DNA of 64,000 nt from Euleptes europaea (GCF_029931775.1 NC_079324.1:60581268-60645267); one strand, 5' to 3'. Positions 44,315-54,510 are shown, counted from the stretch's first letter. The notes: generated by a model from the letters alone, not told the origin. A program made the numbers and translations.

Positions 44315-45289
44315 CTAGCGTCACAGGAGAGACAAAATTCAGTTATGTTTCACCCAGCGGACAAAGACTATGCTGCAAAACAGACCAAGATACCGAACGG
44401 CTGTTCTGCCTGGAAACTACACCTTCCAACCCAGAATACCATGCCCCTTATTTGGAGAGGCGTCTAGGCAGGGCTGGACCTGGCTTCTTAGAGAATATCT
44501 GTGACTGTGGAACAATACAGATACTGCCCCAAGCTCCTTGGAGGGCAGAATAAAAACATTAATAACATACAAAGTTTTTATTTCTTTTTAAAACATTTTT
44601 ATGCTGTCTTTCCACCCAGTTAGGATCCCCAAGGTGGAGAACATTAAACATCTGAACACAAACGAAACAAAAAAGTCTTTACTCGTTGGCAGAAGACAAC
44701 AATAGCAGGAGACAGACGAATCTCCCTATGAAGGGAGTTCCAACATTTTGGCACCACAACCGAGAAGGCCCTTTCTTGGGTCCGTCCCACCCCCAGCCTC
44801 AGATGGTGGGGGGCACCCAAAGCAGGGCTGCCGAAGATGACTGGAGTGAACCAATTACCAAGTCACAGCAGGGGTCCAACCGTTCCAAACAGATGCAGCT
44901 CTCCACTGTCTCAGGAAGAGGCCCTTAGAATCATAGAGTTGGAAGGTACCACCAGGGTCATCTAGTCCAACCCTTCTACTGCCCAAGTTCTTTTTCACTG
45001 GAGATGTCAAGGGAATGAACCCGGGCCCTTGACAGTCGGCATGTAAAGCAGTGAGCCACCTTCTGAACTCGATGCCTGGTCCTGCAAATTCCCTATCGTC
45101 ACCCCCAACTAGCAACTCTCCAGGGTCAGAGGCAGGGATCCTCCAGAGCCCAACTCCCTGAAACCTATTTCAAGAACCTGGGAGACTGGACCAGGAGACT
45201 TCTGCATGCAGCATAAGGATTCTGCCACCCATCCTGCAGCACCCTGGAGATCATTATTTGTACATAAAGAGGAAAAGAGGAGGTTGAGG

Positions 45290-45765
45290 GGGACAGGATT
45301 GCTCTCTTGAAGCATTTGAAGGGCTGTCAACTTAGCGACGAGGATGATCAAGGGCCTGGAGACCAAGCCCTGCGAGGAAAAGCTGAGGGAGCTGGGAATG
45401 TTTAGTCTGGAGAAGAGGAGGTTGAGGGGGGACATGATTGCTCTCTTTAAGCATTTGAAGGGCTGTACTTAGAGGAGGGCAGTGAGCTGTTCCTGTTGGC
45501 AGCAGAGGAGAGGACTCGCAATAATGGGCTTAAACTGTGGGAGGAAAAGTACCGGCTGGATATTAGGAAAATATTTTTTACAGTAAGAGTTGTTAGACAG
45601 TGGAATCAGCTACCTCGGGAGGTGGTGAGCTCCCCCTCACTGGCAGTCTTTAAGCAGAGGCTAGACAAGCACTTGACAGGGATGCTCTAGGCTGATCCTG
45701 CATTGAGCAGGGGGTTGGATTAGATGGCCTGTGTGGCCCCTTCCAACTCTGTGATTCTATAAACA
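45290..45765 (+). mobile_element. CR1 LINE, ORF2 C-terminus and 3' end, with internal duplication
   Basis: Plus-strand CR1: [20 protein letters not shown]-like, then YRLDIRKIFFTVRVVRQWNQ, the 3' UTR and terminal 'actctgtgattctat'. The block around 'ttgaggggg ... catttgaagggctgt' occurs twice (about 45282-45330 and 45420-45465). A separate minus-strand CR1 tip lies at 44930-44985. Confidence 0.88.
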
Positions 45766-46002
45766 GAAGTGCTCTGCAGAGACTTAAAAAAAAAAAGACA
45801 AATCCCTGTTCAAAGGCTCACAAGCTTAAGGCATAAAGGAAAAGGGGGGCAGTGAGGCAGGGACCTGACAGCTGCTGTGGCCGGAGTTCCCAGGCAGGGC
45901 CAACACAAAGGGCAAGGCCCGGATCCTGGCTCCTTTCAACCAGAGACAGTTGGATCCTCAAGATCCACAAGGAACAGGGAGACTGCCCCTTTTTGCTGAT
46001 GG

Positions 46003-46215
46003 GGGGCTGTGGCTCAGTGGTAGAGCATCTGCTTGCCATGCAGAAGGCTGCAGGTTCAATCCCCGGCATCTCCAGTTAAAGGGACTAGGCAAGTAGGTGA
46101 TGTGAAAGACCTCCGCCTAAGACCCTGGAGAGCCGCTGCCAGTCTGAGTAGACGATACTGACTTTGTTGGCCCAAGGGTCTGAGTCAGTATGGGGCAGCT
46201 TCATGTGTTCCTGGG
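46003..46215 (+). repeat. tRNA-derived SINE, full-length reference copy
   Basis: A complete plus-strand copy: head 'ggctgtggctcagtggtaga', B box 'ggttcaatccc', body with 'tgtgaaagacctccgcc' and 3' end 'gcagcttcatgtgttcc'. It defines the family for the window. Confidence 0.9.
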
Positions 46216-46264
46216 GAGTGAGCCAAACACAAATCCTTCACAAACCTTTTGAGTTTTGGCAGCA

Positions 46265-46865
46265 CCATAGAATCATAGAGTTGGAAGGGACCACCAGGAT
46301 CATCTAATCCAACCCCCTACACAATGCAGGAAATTCATAACTACCTCCCCCACACACATCCAGTGCCCAGAAGATGGCCAAGATACCCTCCCTCTCATGA
46401 ACTGTCTAAGTTCATAGAATCAGCATTGCTGACAGATGGCCATCTAGCCTCTGCTTAAAAACCTCCAGGGAAGGAGAGCTTACCACCTCCAGAAGAAGCT
46501 GTTCCACTGAGGAACTGCTCTAACGGTTAGAAAATTCTTTCTAATGTCTAGATGGAAACTCTTCTGATTTAATTCAACCCATTGGTTCTGGTCCAACCTT
46601 CTGGGGCAACAGAAAACAACTCGGCACCATCCTCTATATGACAGCCCTTCAAGTACTTGAAGATGGTGATCATATCCCCTCTCAGTCTTCTCTTTAAGTT
46701 AAACATACCCAGCTCCTTCAACCTTTCCTCATAGGATCGTCTCCAGACCCCTCACCATCTTTGTTGCCCTCCTCTGGACATGTTCCAGCTTATCTACATC
46801 TTTCTTAAATTGTGGTGCCCAAAACTGAACACAATACTCTAGGTGAGGGAAGAAATGGGAACAGG
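46265..46865 (-). mobile_element. CR1 LINE, longest copy (about 600 bp)
   Basis: It runs from the 3' tip 'agaatcatagagttggaagg' through the 3' UTR into ORF2. The minus strand at 46865-46720 reads [20 protein letters not shown], then [13 protein letters not shown]. The reading frame is interrupted. It lies in the intron between HIP1R exons P and O. Confidence 0.9.
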
Positions 46866-47062
46866 TCAGTTCCCTTCTGCAGGAGGTGCATGTGTATACA
46901 TGTATGTGCGCAAACACACACTCTCTGGGGGTAGCATGCTCAGTGGGGGAAGCCACTGGAAGGCGTCTGGCCAAGGGTTACTCAAGACCTGGCACTGGCC
47001 AATTTTCCAGGCTCCTGAAAAAGTAGTGAGAACACACAATAAATCTACGCACAAAACCTTAC

Positions 47063-47125
47063 CCTTCCACTTTCTACAATCTCCTTCTGCAAGTGTGTAG
47101 ATGTCCGGACAAGAAGCCTGATGGC
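47063..47125 (-). CDS. HIP1R: HIP1R coding exon O
   Basis: It encodes AIRLLVRTSTHLQKEIVESG, then R; human has AIRLLVTTSTSLQKEIVESGR. Acceptor GGTTTCAG; donor GGGTAAGG, with cleavage placed to keep phase 0. Confidence 0.95.
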
Positions 47126-47833
47126 CTGAAACCACAACAGCAATGCGCCATTAGTCAACAACGTATGCTTTAGATTTCCAGAATAGTAAAGTCTCCTTGC
47201 TGACATCCCCGGGAGACAATTCTCTTGGTGGCAAAGTTTATTTTATTCTATTTTTTTATTTACATTGTTTATAGTCCACCTTTCTCACTGGGACTCAAAG
47301 CGGACTACACAGAGTGAGTTGACACCATCCACAAGATGGGACGTTCAGTAAACCGTGAAAAGGATTAGGGCTGTAGAACCAACCAGAAAGCTAAAAGGCA
47401 GAAACCGAAGCAAAGCACAGGTATTAGCACGACGCAAAATCCATCTTACACAAACTTTATTTATATATTTATTTAATTTCTACCCCACCTCTCCCCAACT
47501 AGGTTGGGCTCGGAGTGGCTTACAACAGTTCCAATCATAGAAAAATACAATTAAACACCAACTATTAAAATACACCCAGTAGCAGAGACCACGGTCCCTA
47601 AAAATTTATCCAAGTAACTCTATGAAGCATTTTGTATAGTGCGACCCTATTGCCTGCGTAGAAAAGCCCTCTTGAATAACTGAGAAGTTAACCTTCTGCA
47701 GGTTGTCCTGGTCAGCTGAAGAGCAGGTTAGCCAATCAGTTCCCAACACGCTTCTGCCCTGGATATCTGCCTGCAGATGGGCTTTTTCTGTACTTAGCGG
47801 GGGGGGGGGGTTGTTAATTAAAAAAGGACTCAC

Positions 47834-47864
47834 CTTCATCAAGTCTGTGCACGACTTCAAAATT
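47834..47864 (-). CDS. HIP1R: HIP1R coding exon N (31-nt microexon)
   Basis: It encodes (R)ILKSCTDLMK, ten residues; human reads RILNSCTDLMK. Acceptor TTTCCAAAAG, with a weak pyrimidine tract; donor GTGAGT. It is required to keep frame between exons M (59 nt) and O. Confidence 0.93.
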
Positions 47865-48420
47865 CTTTTGGAAACAAGAAATGTGGCAATTAATGGTTTT
47901 GGCGCAACTGAGTATAACAAAATTTTAACTTAAAAAAAATTATTGCAAATGGAACAATGACATGCCAAGAAGTTGCCTAATAATGCATAGTGCAGAAAGA
48001 AGCCGATTTTTTTACAGACCATAGTTGTACCCCTCCTTTCCTCTAAAAAGGGCAGGGGGCAGCTACTTTCTATCCTTAAAACAATCCTGCAAGGTAGGCA
48101 GCTTAGGCCACAAGACACTAAAGGCTAAGCAGGGATTTGAAATGCAACTATACTGTAAAACGTGTTTTTAAAAAGAAAACAACTGGGTAATTTAACAAGA
48201 AATATATGATGATGGGAACTGTCTTACTCAGAGCTGGCGAGGTGTTTAGCCTAGAACCATCCCACACAACGCAGGCCCCCAAAGCAGCAGCCCTATATAA
48301 AGCAATGCCCCTCTCTCTCTAGCCCCCTTATATTAAATAGGAAAAGTCCAGAAATCCAAAAATAGCTTAGACCATGCAAAACCCACCCTCTTTCCCATTT
48401 CACTTCCCCTTGCCACTCAC

Positions 48421-48479
48421 CTTTCATTCACTTCCAGTTTAACACCGGAACTCTCTATCCTGGCCTGGTTCATCATTTC
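48421..48479 (-). CDS. HIP1R: HIP1R coding exon M
   Basis: It encodes EMMNQARIESSGVKLEVNE(R); human is DMMNQARHASSGVKLEVNER. Acceptor TCTTTTGCAG; donor GTGAGT splitting an Arg codon completed by the microexon. Confidence 0.95.
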
Positions 48480-48751
48480 CTGCAAAAGAATGGGTGATAG
48501 AAGCTCATTGTGGGTCAGTCTGGTAATGTCTAAATGCAACTAAGAACTGCACTGTCAGATTATATTCAGCACCCCTGCAGGCCCCATATCCAGCATGGGC
48601 CAGCCAGATGCTTTCCAATAGCCCACAAAAGTCTTCCTCAGATGACTCCTAGCAATGCAATCCAAATGTCTCATTGAGCTATCATGGTTAACATCCATCA
48701 CCTCCTGGTTAATCCTTTTTGAGGTAAAATAATCTCTAGAAGCTTCCCTGA

Positions 48752-49082
48752 CCTGGATAGCCCAGGCTAGCCCGACCTTGGCGGGGTCTACCCTGATTGG
48801 TATTTAGATGGCAGACCACCAAGGAATTCCAGGGTTGTTGCGCAGAGTCAGGAAATGGCAAATCACCTCTGTTTGTCTCTGCATGGTCGAGGCTAGGCTA
48901 ATCTCATCATATCTTAGAAGCTAAGCAGGGTCAGCCCTGGTTAGTACTTGGATAGGAGACCACCAAGGAATACCAGGGTCACTATGCAGAGAAAGGCAAA
49001 TGGCAAACCACCTCTGTTCATCTCTTGCCTTGAAAACCCCATGAGGGGTCACCATGAGTTAGCTGTGACTTGACAGCCTCCA
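48752..49082 (+). repeat. Two head-to-tail 5S-rRNA-derived SINEs
   Basis: The second copy (from about 48889) contains 'agaagctaagcagggtc' followed by 'cctggttagtacttggat' and 'gggagacc'-like sequence, unmistakably 5S rRNA including its internal promoter (A box, IE, C box). A tail 'gccatgagttagctgtgac'-like follows. The first copy has the same order but is more diverged. These are SINEs, not 5S genes: mutations and tails show this. Confidence 0.85.
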
Positions 49083-49690
49083 AAAAAAGCTTCCCAAGGT
49101 TTACCCAAATTTAAACCACTGGCCAAGGTACTCAGTTACCAGACCTCAGTAAGGAGGTTTCCCCTTTCCAGCCGGATTCCTTTACCCGATTTGTGTGGCC
49201 ACAACCCCTGGTGGCCATGCAGATTAAGCCCAGGTCACAAACATCATAAGTAAATCAACCCATCACCTGCTGTATTCTTAAAAATTGTTCTCCCTTACAT
49301 GGAATTTCTCATTTTATCCCTCTCTCCTCTCCATCAAGACGCAGCCTTCCAGAACCTTCCAGCCAGGAAGGAATACAACTGTGGCATTCTCTGACGGAAG
49401 AGAATGCCACAATTTCACAGCCCTGTACTCCCTGAAGCGGCAAGTTCAGGCTGCCTTCTGAGCATCAATAGAGTGCAAATTATCCCCAGTATGAATTTTA
49501 CACAGATTAGTGTGAAGAATAACAGCGTCCACTGCCCTATCTCTCAGCAAGGCCGTTCATACCGTATATACTCGGGTATAAGCCGACCCGAGTATAAGCC
49601 GACCCCCCAAATTAGAGGCCAGAAAAGGGAATTTCTTATTGACCCGCGTATAAGCCGAGGGGCAATAAGAAATTTCCTTTACCAGCAATG

Positions 49691-49728
49691 CTGCGCTCTA
49701 AAATGGCGGCCGCCATTTTAGAGCGCAG
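49691..49728. repeat. Perfect 38-bp palindrome with two YY1-like motifs
   Basis: The half-site ctgcgctctaaaatggcgg is followed immediately by its exact reverse complement. Each arm contains AAAATGGCGG, matching the YY1 consensus AANATGGCGGC. Confidence 0.9.
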
Positions 49729-49975
49729 GGCCCCTGCCCCAGGTCGCCCTCCCGCCGCCTCCCAGGCCCTCCCGACCCACCCCGACCCCAGTCCCATCCA
49801 AGGGGGGAGGGGGAAAAGACCCTGAACCCACTCCTTACCTGGAGAGGCGGCGAAGCGGCGGCGAAGCGTCCTTCCTGGGCTGGCAGGAGGCCCCTCCAGG
49901 CCGCTGCCGGCCGGAGGAAGGCGCCCAGGCGCGTGGGCGGTAGCGGCGCGACGGGCAGGGGCCTCCCATGGCCCC

Positions 49976-50910
49976 TCCCGGCGGGGAAAATGCGGCGGGG
50001 GCCGGGAGGGCCGGGGAAGCCTCTCTGCGGCTGCAGAGAGGCTGCCCAGGGCCCCTCCCGGCGGGAGAAAATGTCGGCGGGGGCCAGGGGGGGCCAGGGC
50101 AGCTTCCCTGCGGCTGCAGAGAGGCTGCCCAGGGCCCCTCCCGGCCGGGGAAAATGGCGGCGGGGGCCGGAGGGGGCCAGGGCAGCTTCCCTGCGGCTGC
50201 AGAGAGGCTGCCCAGGGCCCCTCCCGGCGGGAGAAAATGTCGGCGGGGGCCAGGGGGGGCCAGGGCAGCTTCCCTGCGGCTGCAGAGAGGCTGCCCAGGG
50301 CCCCTCCCGGCCTGAGAAAATGTCGGCGGGGGCCGGGGGGGGCCAGGGCAGCTTCCCTGCGGCTGCAGAGAGGCTGCCCAGGGCCCCTCCCGGCAGGGGA
50401 AAATGGCGGCAGGGGCCGGGGGGGGGCCAGGGCAGTCTCTGCGGCTGCAGAGAGGCTGCCCAGGGCCCCTCCCGGCCGGGGAAAATGGCGGCGGGGGCCG
50501 GAGGGGGCCAGGGCAGCTTCCCTGCGGCTGCAGAGAGGCTGCCCAGGGCCCCTCCCGGCGGGAGAAAATGTCGGCGGGGGCCAGGGGGGGCCAGGGCAGC
50601 TTCCCTGCGGCTGCAGAGAGGCTGCCCAGGGCCCCTCCCGGCCGGGGAAAATGGCGGCGGGGGCCGGAGGGGGCCAGGGCAGCTTCCCTGCGGCTGCAGA
50701 GAGGCTGCCCAGGGCCCCTCCCGGCGGGAGAAAATGTCGGCGGGGGCCGGAGGGGGCCAGGGCAGCTTCCCTGCGGCTGCAGAGAGGCTGCCCAGGGCCC
50801 CTCCCGGCAGGGGAAAATGGCGGCAGGGGCCGGGGGGGGGGCCAGGGCAGTCTCTGCGGCTGCAGAGAGGCTGCCCAGGGCCCCTCCCGGCGGGAGAAAA
50901 TGGCGGTGGC
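49976..50910 (+). repeat. 83-bp GC-rich minisatellite, about 11 units
   Basis: The landmark 'gctgcccagggcccctcccg' starts at 50041, 50124, 50207, 50290, 50373, 50455, 50538, 50621, 50704, 50787 and 50870: a period of 83 with one 82. Three unit types alternate: A (ggggaaaatggcggcggggg), B (gagaaaatgtcggcgggg) and C (shorter 'cagtctctgcgg' part). C recurs 414 bp apart, suggesting a five-unit higher-order repeat. Because 83 is not a multiple of three, all frames stay open by chance; the 345-codon ORF here is not a gene. Confidence 0.93.
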
Positions 50911-51119
50911 TCGGCAGCAGAGGTAAGTTCCCCCCTCCCTCCTCCCTCCTTCCCCCTTCTACCGTATTGACCCGTGTATAAGCCGAGGCCGGCTTTTTCA
51001 GCCCTTTTTTTGGGCTGAAAAACTCGGCTTATACACGAGTATATACGGTAATATGCCTTATGAGAAAAAAAGTACTTCCTTTTGTCTCCACAAGGTTAGG
51101 GGGGAACTGCCCGTCTCAC

Positions 51120-51230
51120 CTCTATCCTTCTGACCGCGTCCTCAATCGCTGCTGAGGTGGAAGCCATCTCTTTGTCGACCATGTCGCCCAGCTCTTCTTG
51201 ACGGATGTCTAAGCTTTTGGGCCTCAGTTC
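51120..51230 (-). CDS. HIP1R: HIP1R coding exon L
   Basis: It encodes ELRPKSLDIRQEELGDMVDK, then EMASTSAAIEDAVRRIE; human is ELKPKSLDVRQEELGAVVDKEMAATSAAIED as recalled. This is the upstream helix of the THATCH/I/LWEQ region. Acceptor GTGGGCAG; donor GTGAGA. Confidence 0.96.
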
Positions 51231-51499
51231 CTGCCCACCCCAAAAAAAGGGAAATATTGAGCAGGGCCTCACAAGGAAAATAAAGAGTCAGACCCTGTGG
51301 ATCTGTTCTACTAACAGTGGGCTTTCTCCAGCAGCCAGAGGCTCAGACAAAGACAAAGCTCACATACAAGTGTTATGACTCAAGCTGTTCTGTTGCACAG
51401 ACCAGCTTTACACTTCTCCCCAGCCTCCCATCTGCCTCTTGCCAAGGAGATGTGACAAGCATTCAACTAAGTACCCTGGACCCAACAAAACACCGCAGT

Positions 51500-51905
51500 T
51501 AGAAACATAGAGGGACCTCAAGGGTCATCCAGTCCAACCTTCTGCACAACGCAGGAAATTAACAGCTACCTGCCCCTCCACACTCCTCCAGTGACCCCTG
51601 CTCTGTGCCCAGAGGAAGGCAAAAAAACACCCAGGATCCCTGGCCAATCTGACCTGGAGGAAAATCCCTTCCTTACCCCAAAGTGGCGAACGGGATTACT
51701 CTGGGCATGTAAGAACGGACCATGAGAGCCGAGCACTGGCTCATCCCTTTTTGCCCTCCCTCTCATGATCTGCCTGAATTCACAGAATCAGCATTGCTGA
51801 CAGGTGGCCATCTAGCCTCTGCTTAAAAACCTCCAAAGAAGGAGAGCTTGTCACCTCCTGAGGAAGCCTGTTCCACTGAGGAACCGCTCTAAGGAGGAAG
51901 TTGTG
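51500..51905 (-). mobile_element. CR1 LINE 3' end (about 400 bp)
   Basis: Minus-strand 3' UTR and ORF2 tail ('gaggaacc', 'ttaagcagaggctagatgg'), extending to the tip near 51510 ('ccctctatgtttct'). Confidence 0.85.
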
Positions 51906-51947
51906 TTCCTCATGGATTGCTCTCTGTGAACCCACACCTCACCTCTA

Positions 51948-52162
51948 TCCAGCACATTTTTATCCTGCCCCTTCTCCAAGGAGCTGCAGATGGTAAATAT
52001 GGTCCTCCTATCCCTGTTTTAGCTTCACAACAGCCCTTTTGAGGTAGGCAAGGCTGAGTGATGCAAGGACACCCAGAGTGATTAACGGCAGAGCACAGAT
52101 TCAGACCGGCCTCTTCGAGATATCCTCGTCCGACCCTCTAACCCCTCCGCCACGCTGGCTCT
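51948..52162 (-). repeat. tRNA-derived SINE abutting HIP1R exon K
   Basis: The minus-strand head 'agagccagcgtggcggaggg' starts about 8 bp downstream of the donor of exon K. The body includes the 'ctcgaagaggccggtctgaa' and 'gaggtagg' parts. Confidence 0.75.
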
Positions 52163-52170
52163 GACTTTAC

Positions 52171-52307
52171 CTGTCCCAGGTGTAGAAGCTCCTGCAGGGT
52201 CCTCCTCACATCAGCTGGATCTGCCTGCCGGAGAGACTGTTTGTCTTTCAGCTTGTTCAGATAGCTCAGGCCCTGCCGTCCACAATCCCGGCAAGTTTCG
52301 GTCAATT
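52171..52307 (-). CDS. HIP1R: HIP1R coding exon K
   Basis: It encodes (K)LTETCRDCGRQGLSYLNKLK, then DKQSLRQADPADVRRTLQEL and LHLGQ; human has RLIDTCRECGARALELMGQLQDQ, so this region is less conserved. Acceptor CTGCTAG after a C-rich tract; donor GTAAAG. Phase 1 in, phase 0 out. Confidence 0.93.
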
Positions 52308-52582
52308 CTAGCAGTAGGGGGGGGAAACAACACACCGGAAATACAATTTGTGGCCCACAAGTAAAACCTAGGAGCAAGTTTATCCTGAGTTCAGTTCCTA
52401 GAAGCCACAGACTAAAACAGTATACAGGTATGAGGGGTGGGAGAATGCGGAGCCCTTGGATGCCAGGGAATAAACGGTCTTCGAAAAAACATTTTAAATC
52501 AGCCTACTTCTGCAGGATTGCATCTATGTAGCGAAAGTAGGCTGATTGAAAGTTCTCACAATTGCAAACAAAGGGAATTTTT

Positions 52583-52962
52583 TGCAAAGCTCCTGTGGGG
52601 GCATTTTTTGGGGTAGAGGTCCCAAAATTTCATGGTAGCTTTCAGGGACTCTCCTTGCACGAACCCCAAAGTTTGGTGAAGATTGGGTCAGGGGGTCCAG
52701 TGTTATGGGCTCTGGAGAGCTCGCCCCCTCCCTCCTCCATAGACAAGCATTAGCCGATTAGCAAACAAACAGAGAATCTGACTCTTACCTTCCTGCTTGT
52801 GTATGGAGGTGGGAGGGGGTGACCTCTTCCAGACCCCATAACTTCGGACCCCCCAACCCAATCTTCACCAAACTTGGGGGTTCTTGCAAGGAGTCCCTGC
52901 AAGCTACCCTGCAAGTTTGGGAGCTCTACCTCAAAAATGCCCCCCAGGAGCTTCGCAAAGCC
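52583..52962. repeat. Fold-back element with 170-bp inverted arms
   Basis: Arm 52583-52751 ('gcaaagctcctg ... ccatagacaagca') pairs with arm 52796-52962 ('tgcttgtgtatgg ... ggagcttcgcaaagc'), about 85% matched by eye, with a 44-bp loop. Sequence to about 53130 ends 'ttatcgatttgcacagccct', a typical MITE tip in these genomes, so the element may be larger. Confidence 0.75.
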
Positions 52963-53324
52963 TGGGGAGAACCCGAAAAAGCCAAAAAATTACCCTTTTT
53001 TCGGGAATAGCCAATTTGGCTTTGGCTTTCCCCCCAGGTTTTGGAATTCAGTAAACCCAAACCCGAAATTTACCAAAATGGCTTTTTGGGGCTTATTTTC
53101 AGTTCGGGTTTATCGATTTGCACAGCCCTAATTTCAACCCGTGGGTTCTGGTCTGACCTTTTGGTGATTTATTTATATATTTACAGTATTGCTATCCCAC
53201 CTTATCTTCCTAACCGCCAGGTGGTTAACAATGCAACAACCCAGTGCCAAGGATGCAAAACTTCCTTGCCATTTCCAGAAGACTGGTGAAAATTGTGGTG
53301 TTGGGTTTTTTTGAGCAGGAATGC

Positions 53325-53570
53325 AAACATATTATTTACTTCATTTATGCCTTGACTTTCTTCCCAACAGGAATCCATAACAGCTTACTTTATTCTCCCC
53401 TCTTCTATTTTATCCTCGCAACAGCAACCCTGTGAGGTAGGTTAGTCTGAGAATGTATGCTAGCGTCTAAGGTCACCTAGGGAGCTTCCATGGTAGAGTG
53501 AGGATTTGAACTTGGGTCTCCCAGATCCTAGTCCATATACTCTAGCCACTACACCACGCTGACTCTCATG
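53325..53570 (-). repeat. tRNA-derived SINE, 'gatttgaac' family
   Basis: The minus strand carries head 'agccactacaccacgctgac' (reverse), a 'gaggatttgaacttggg' B-box-like part and a 'cctgtgaggtagg' body. Relatives are at 51948, 57180 and 57525. Confidence 0.65.
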
Positions 53571-53723
53571 GGTTTTGGGGGGAATGCAAAGGCCAACCTG
53601 ATTTGATTCGAGAATTTTTGTTCTAACTCTTCCTTTAGATCGGGTGGCTGCTAAACAAGAATGGTTTTGATATGAGATCTGATTTCACCGTTTTGTTCAG
53701 ATCAGCTATTGGACAAGTTTAAG

Positions 53724-54048
53724 AGGAGGAGGAGGAGGAGAAAAGTTGGTTTTTATATGCTGACTTTCTCTACCACTTAAGGGAGACTCAAACTGGCTTA
53801 CAATTACCTTCCCCTCCCCACAACAGACACCCTGTGAGGTAGGTGGGGCTGAGAGAGCTCTAAGAGAACTGTGACTAGCCCAAGGTTACCCAGCTGGCTT
53901 CATGTGGAGGAGTGAGGAAACCAACCCGGTTCTCCAGATTAGCGTCCGCCGCTCATGTGGAGGAGTGGGGAATCAAACTCAGTTCTCCAGATTAGAGTCC
54001 ACCGCTCCAAACCACCGCTCTTGACCACTACACCATGCTGGCTCTCAG
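53724..54048 (-). repeat. tRNA-derived SINE, 'GTGTAGTGGTTA' family, full length
   Basis: A complete minus-strand copy from head (near 54048) to the (CTT)n tail (53724-53740), with the two repeated middle segments. Confidence 0.88.
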
Positions 54049-54402
54049 GAACAGTAACAGGAAGGAAGGCGCTGCTTTGTGCCTCCCCCCACCCCAACGT
54101 TTTGTCCAACGGGGAGATTCAGTGGTGTTGAAAAGGCATCCGTATCAGCTGTGGGTACAGGGTCGTGGCTTCAGTTGGTAGTGAACAAAAAAGTCTTCCG
54201 AGCACAGAATCGGACTGGGCATTCAGTTCCTCAGGAGCCGATGCCGGTGCCCAGGGCTACTGACTTGACTACCAAAAAAAAACAAAACTGGCAGAACCTG
54301 GTGGGCAGGGCCAGCACTGGTGGGTGATGCATGCTGTTCACCCATCAGCGCAAGGGTGGTGTGGTGTGCCACCACGCCTACGATGTTTGGCGAGGTACTC
54401 AC

Positions 54403-54510
54403 TGTCTGCGTGGTCCGTGGGTGCCAGGTGGGACGTGGCGCTGCCATTGACGATGGTGTCAGCAGTCAGATGGGCAAACTGGGCCAGAGCGCCCACCAAT
54501 CCAGTGGCAT
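54403..54510 (-). CDS. HIP1R: HIP1R coding exon J
   Basis: It encodes (D)ATGLVGALAQFAHLTADTIV, then NGSATSHLAPTDHAD; human reads DASALVAALTRFSHLAADTIINGGATSHLAPTDPAD. Acceptor TTGGTGCAG; donor GTGAGT. Its first two bases complete an Asp codon begun in exon I, which fixes the GC donor there. Confidence 0.95.

Larger units (their letters stand above)
49561..51051. mobile_element. DNA element with TIRs enclosing a GC-rich minisatellite
   Basis: The left end 'taccgtatatactcgggtat' and 'aagccga' are mirrored at the right end ('tcggcttatacacgagtata', 'tacggta'). Internal copies of 'gtataagccga' occur at both sides. The flanking dinucleotide is TA on both sides, which would fit a mariner-type duplication but is too short to be sure. 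Between the ends lie a perfect palindrome (49691-49728), GC-rich sequence and an 83-bp tandem repeat. It occupies the intron between HIP1R exons M and L. Confidence 0.7.

Noticed and set aside
48889-49010. 5S rRNA gene
   Set aside because: The match is partial with several changes, followed by a SINE tail, and related copies occur on both strands.
49976-50910. CRISPR array
   Set aside because: Units are contiguous 83-mers with no unique spacers, and the genome is eukaryotic.
49933-50970. 345-codon open reading frame
   Set aside because: It is the 83-bp GC-rich minisatellite. The period is not a multiple of three and lacks stop codons in all three frames, so the translation repeats the same peptides out of step. 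No splice sites, no homology, and an intronic position in HIP1R.
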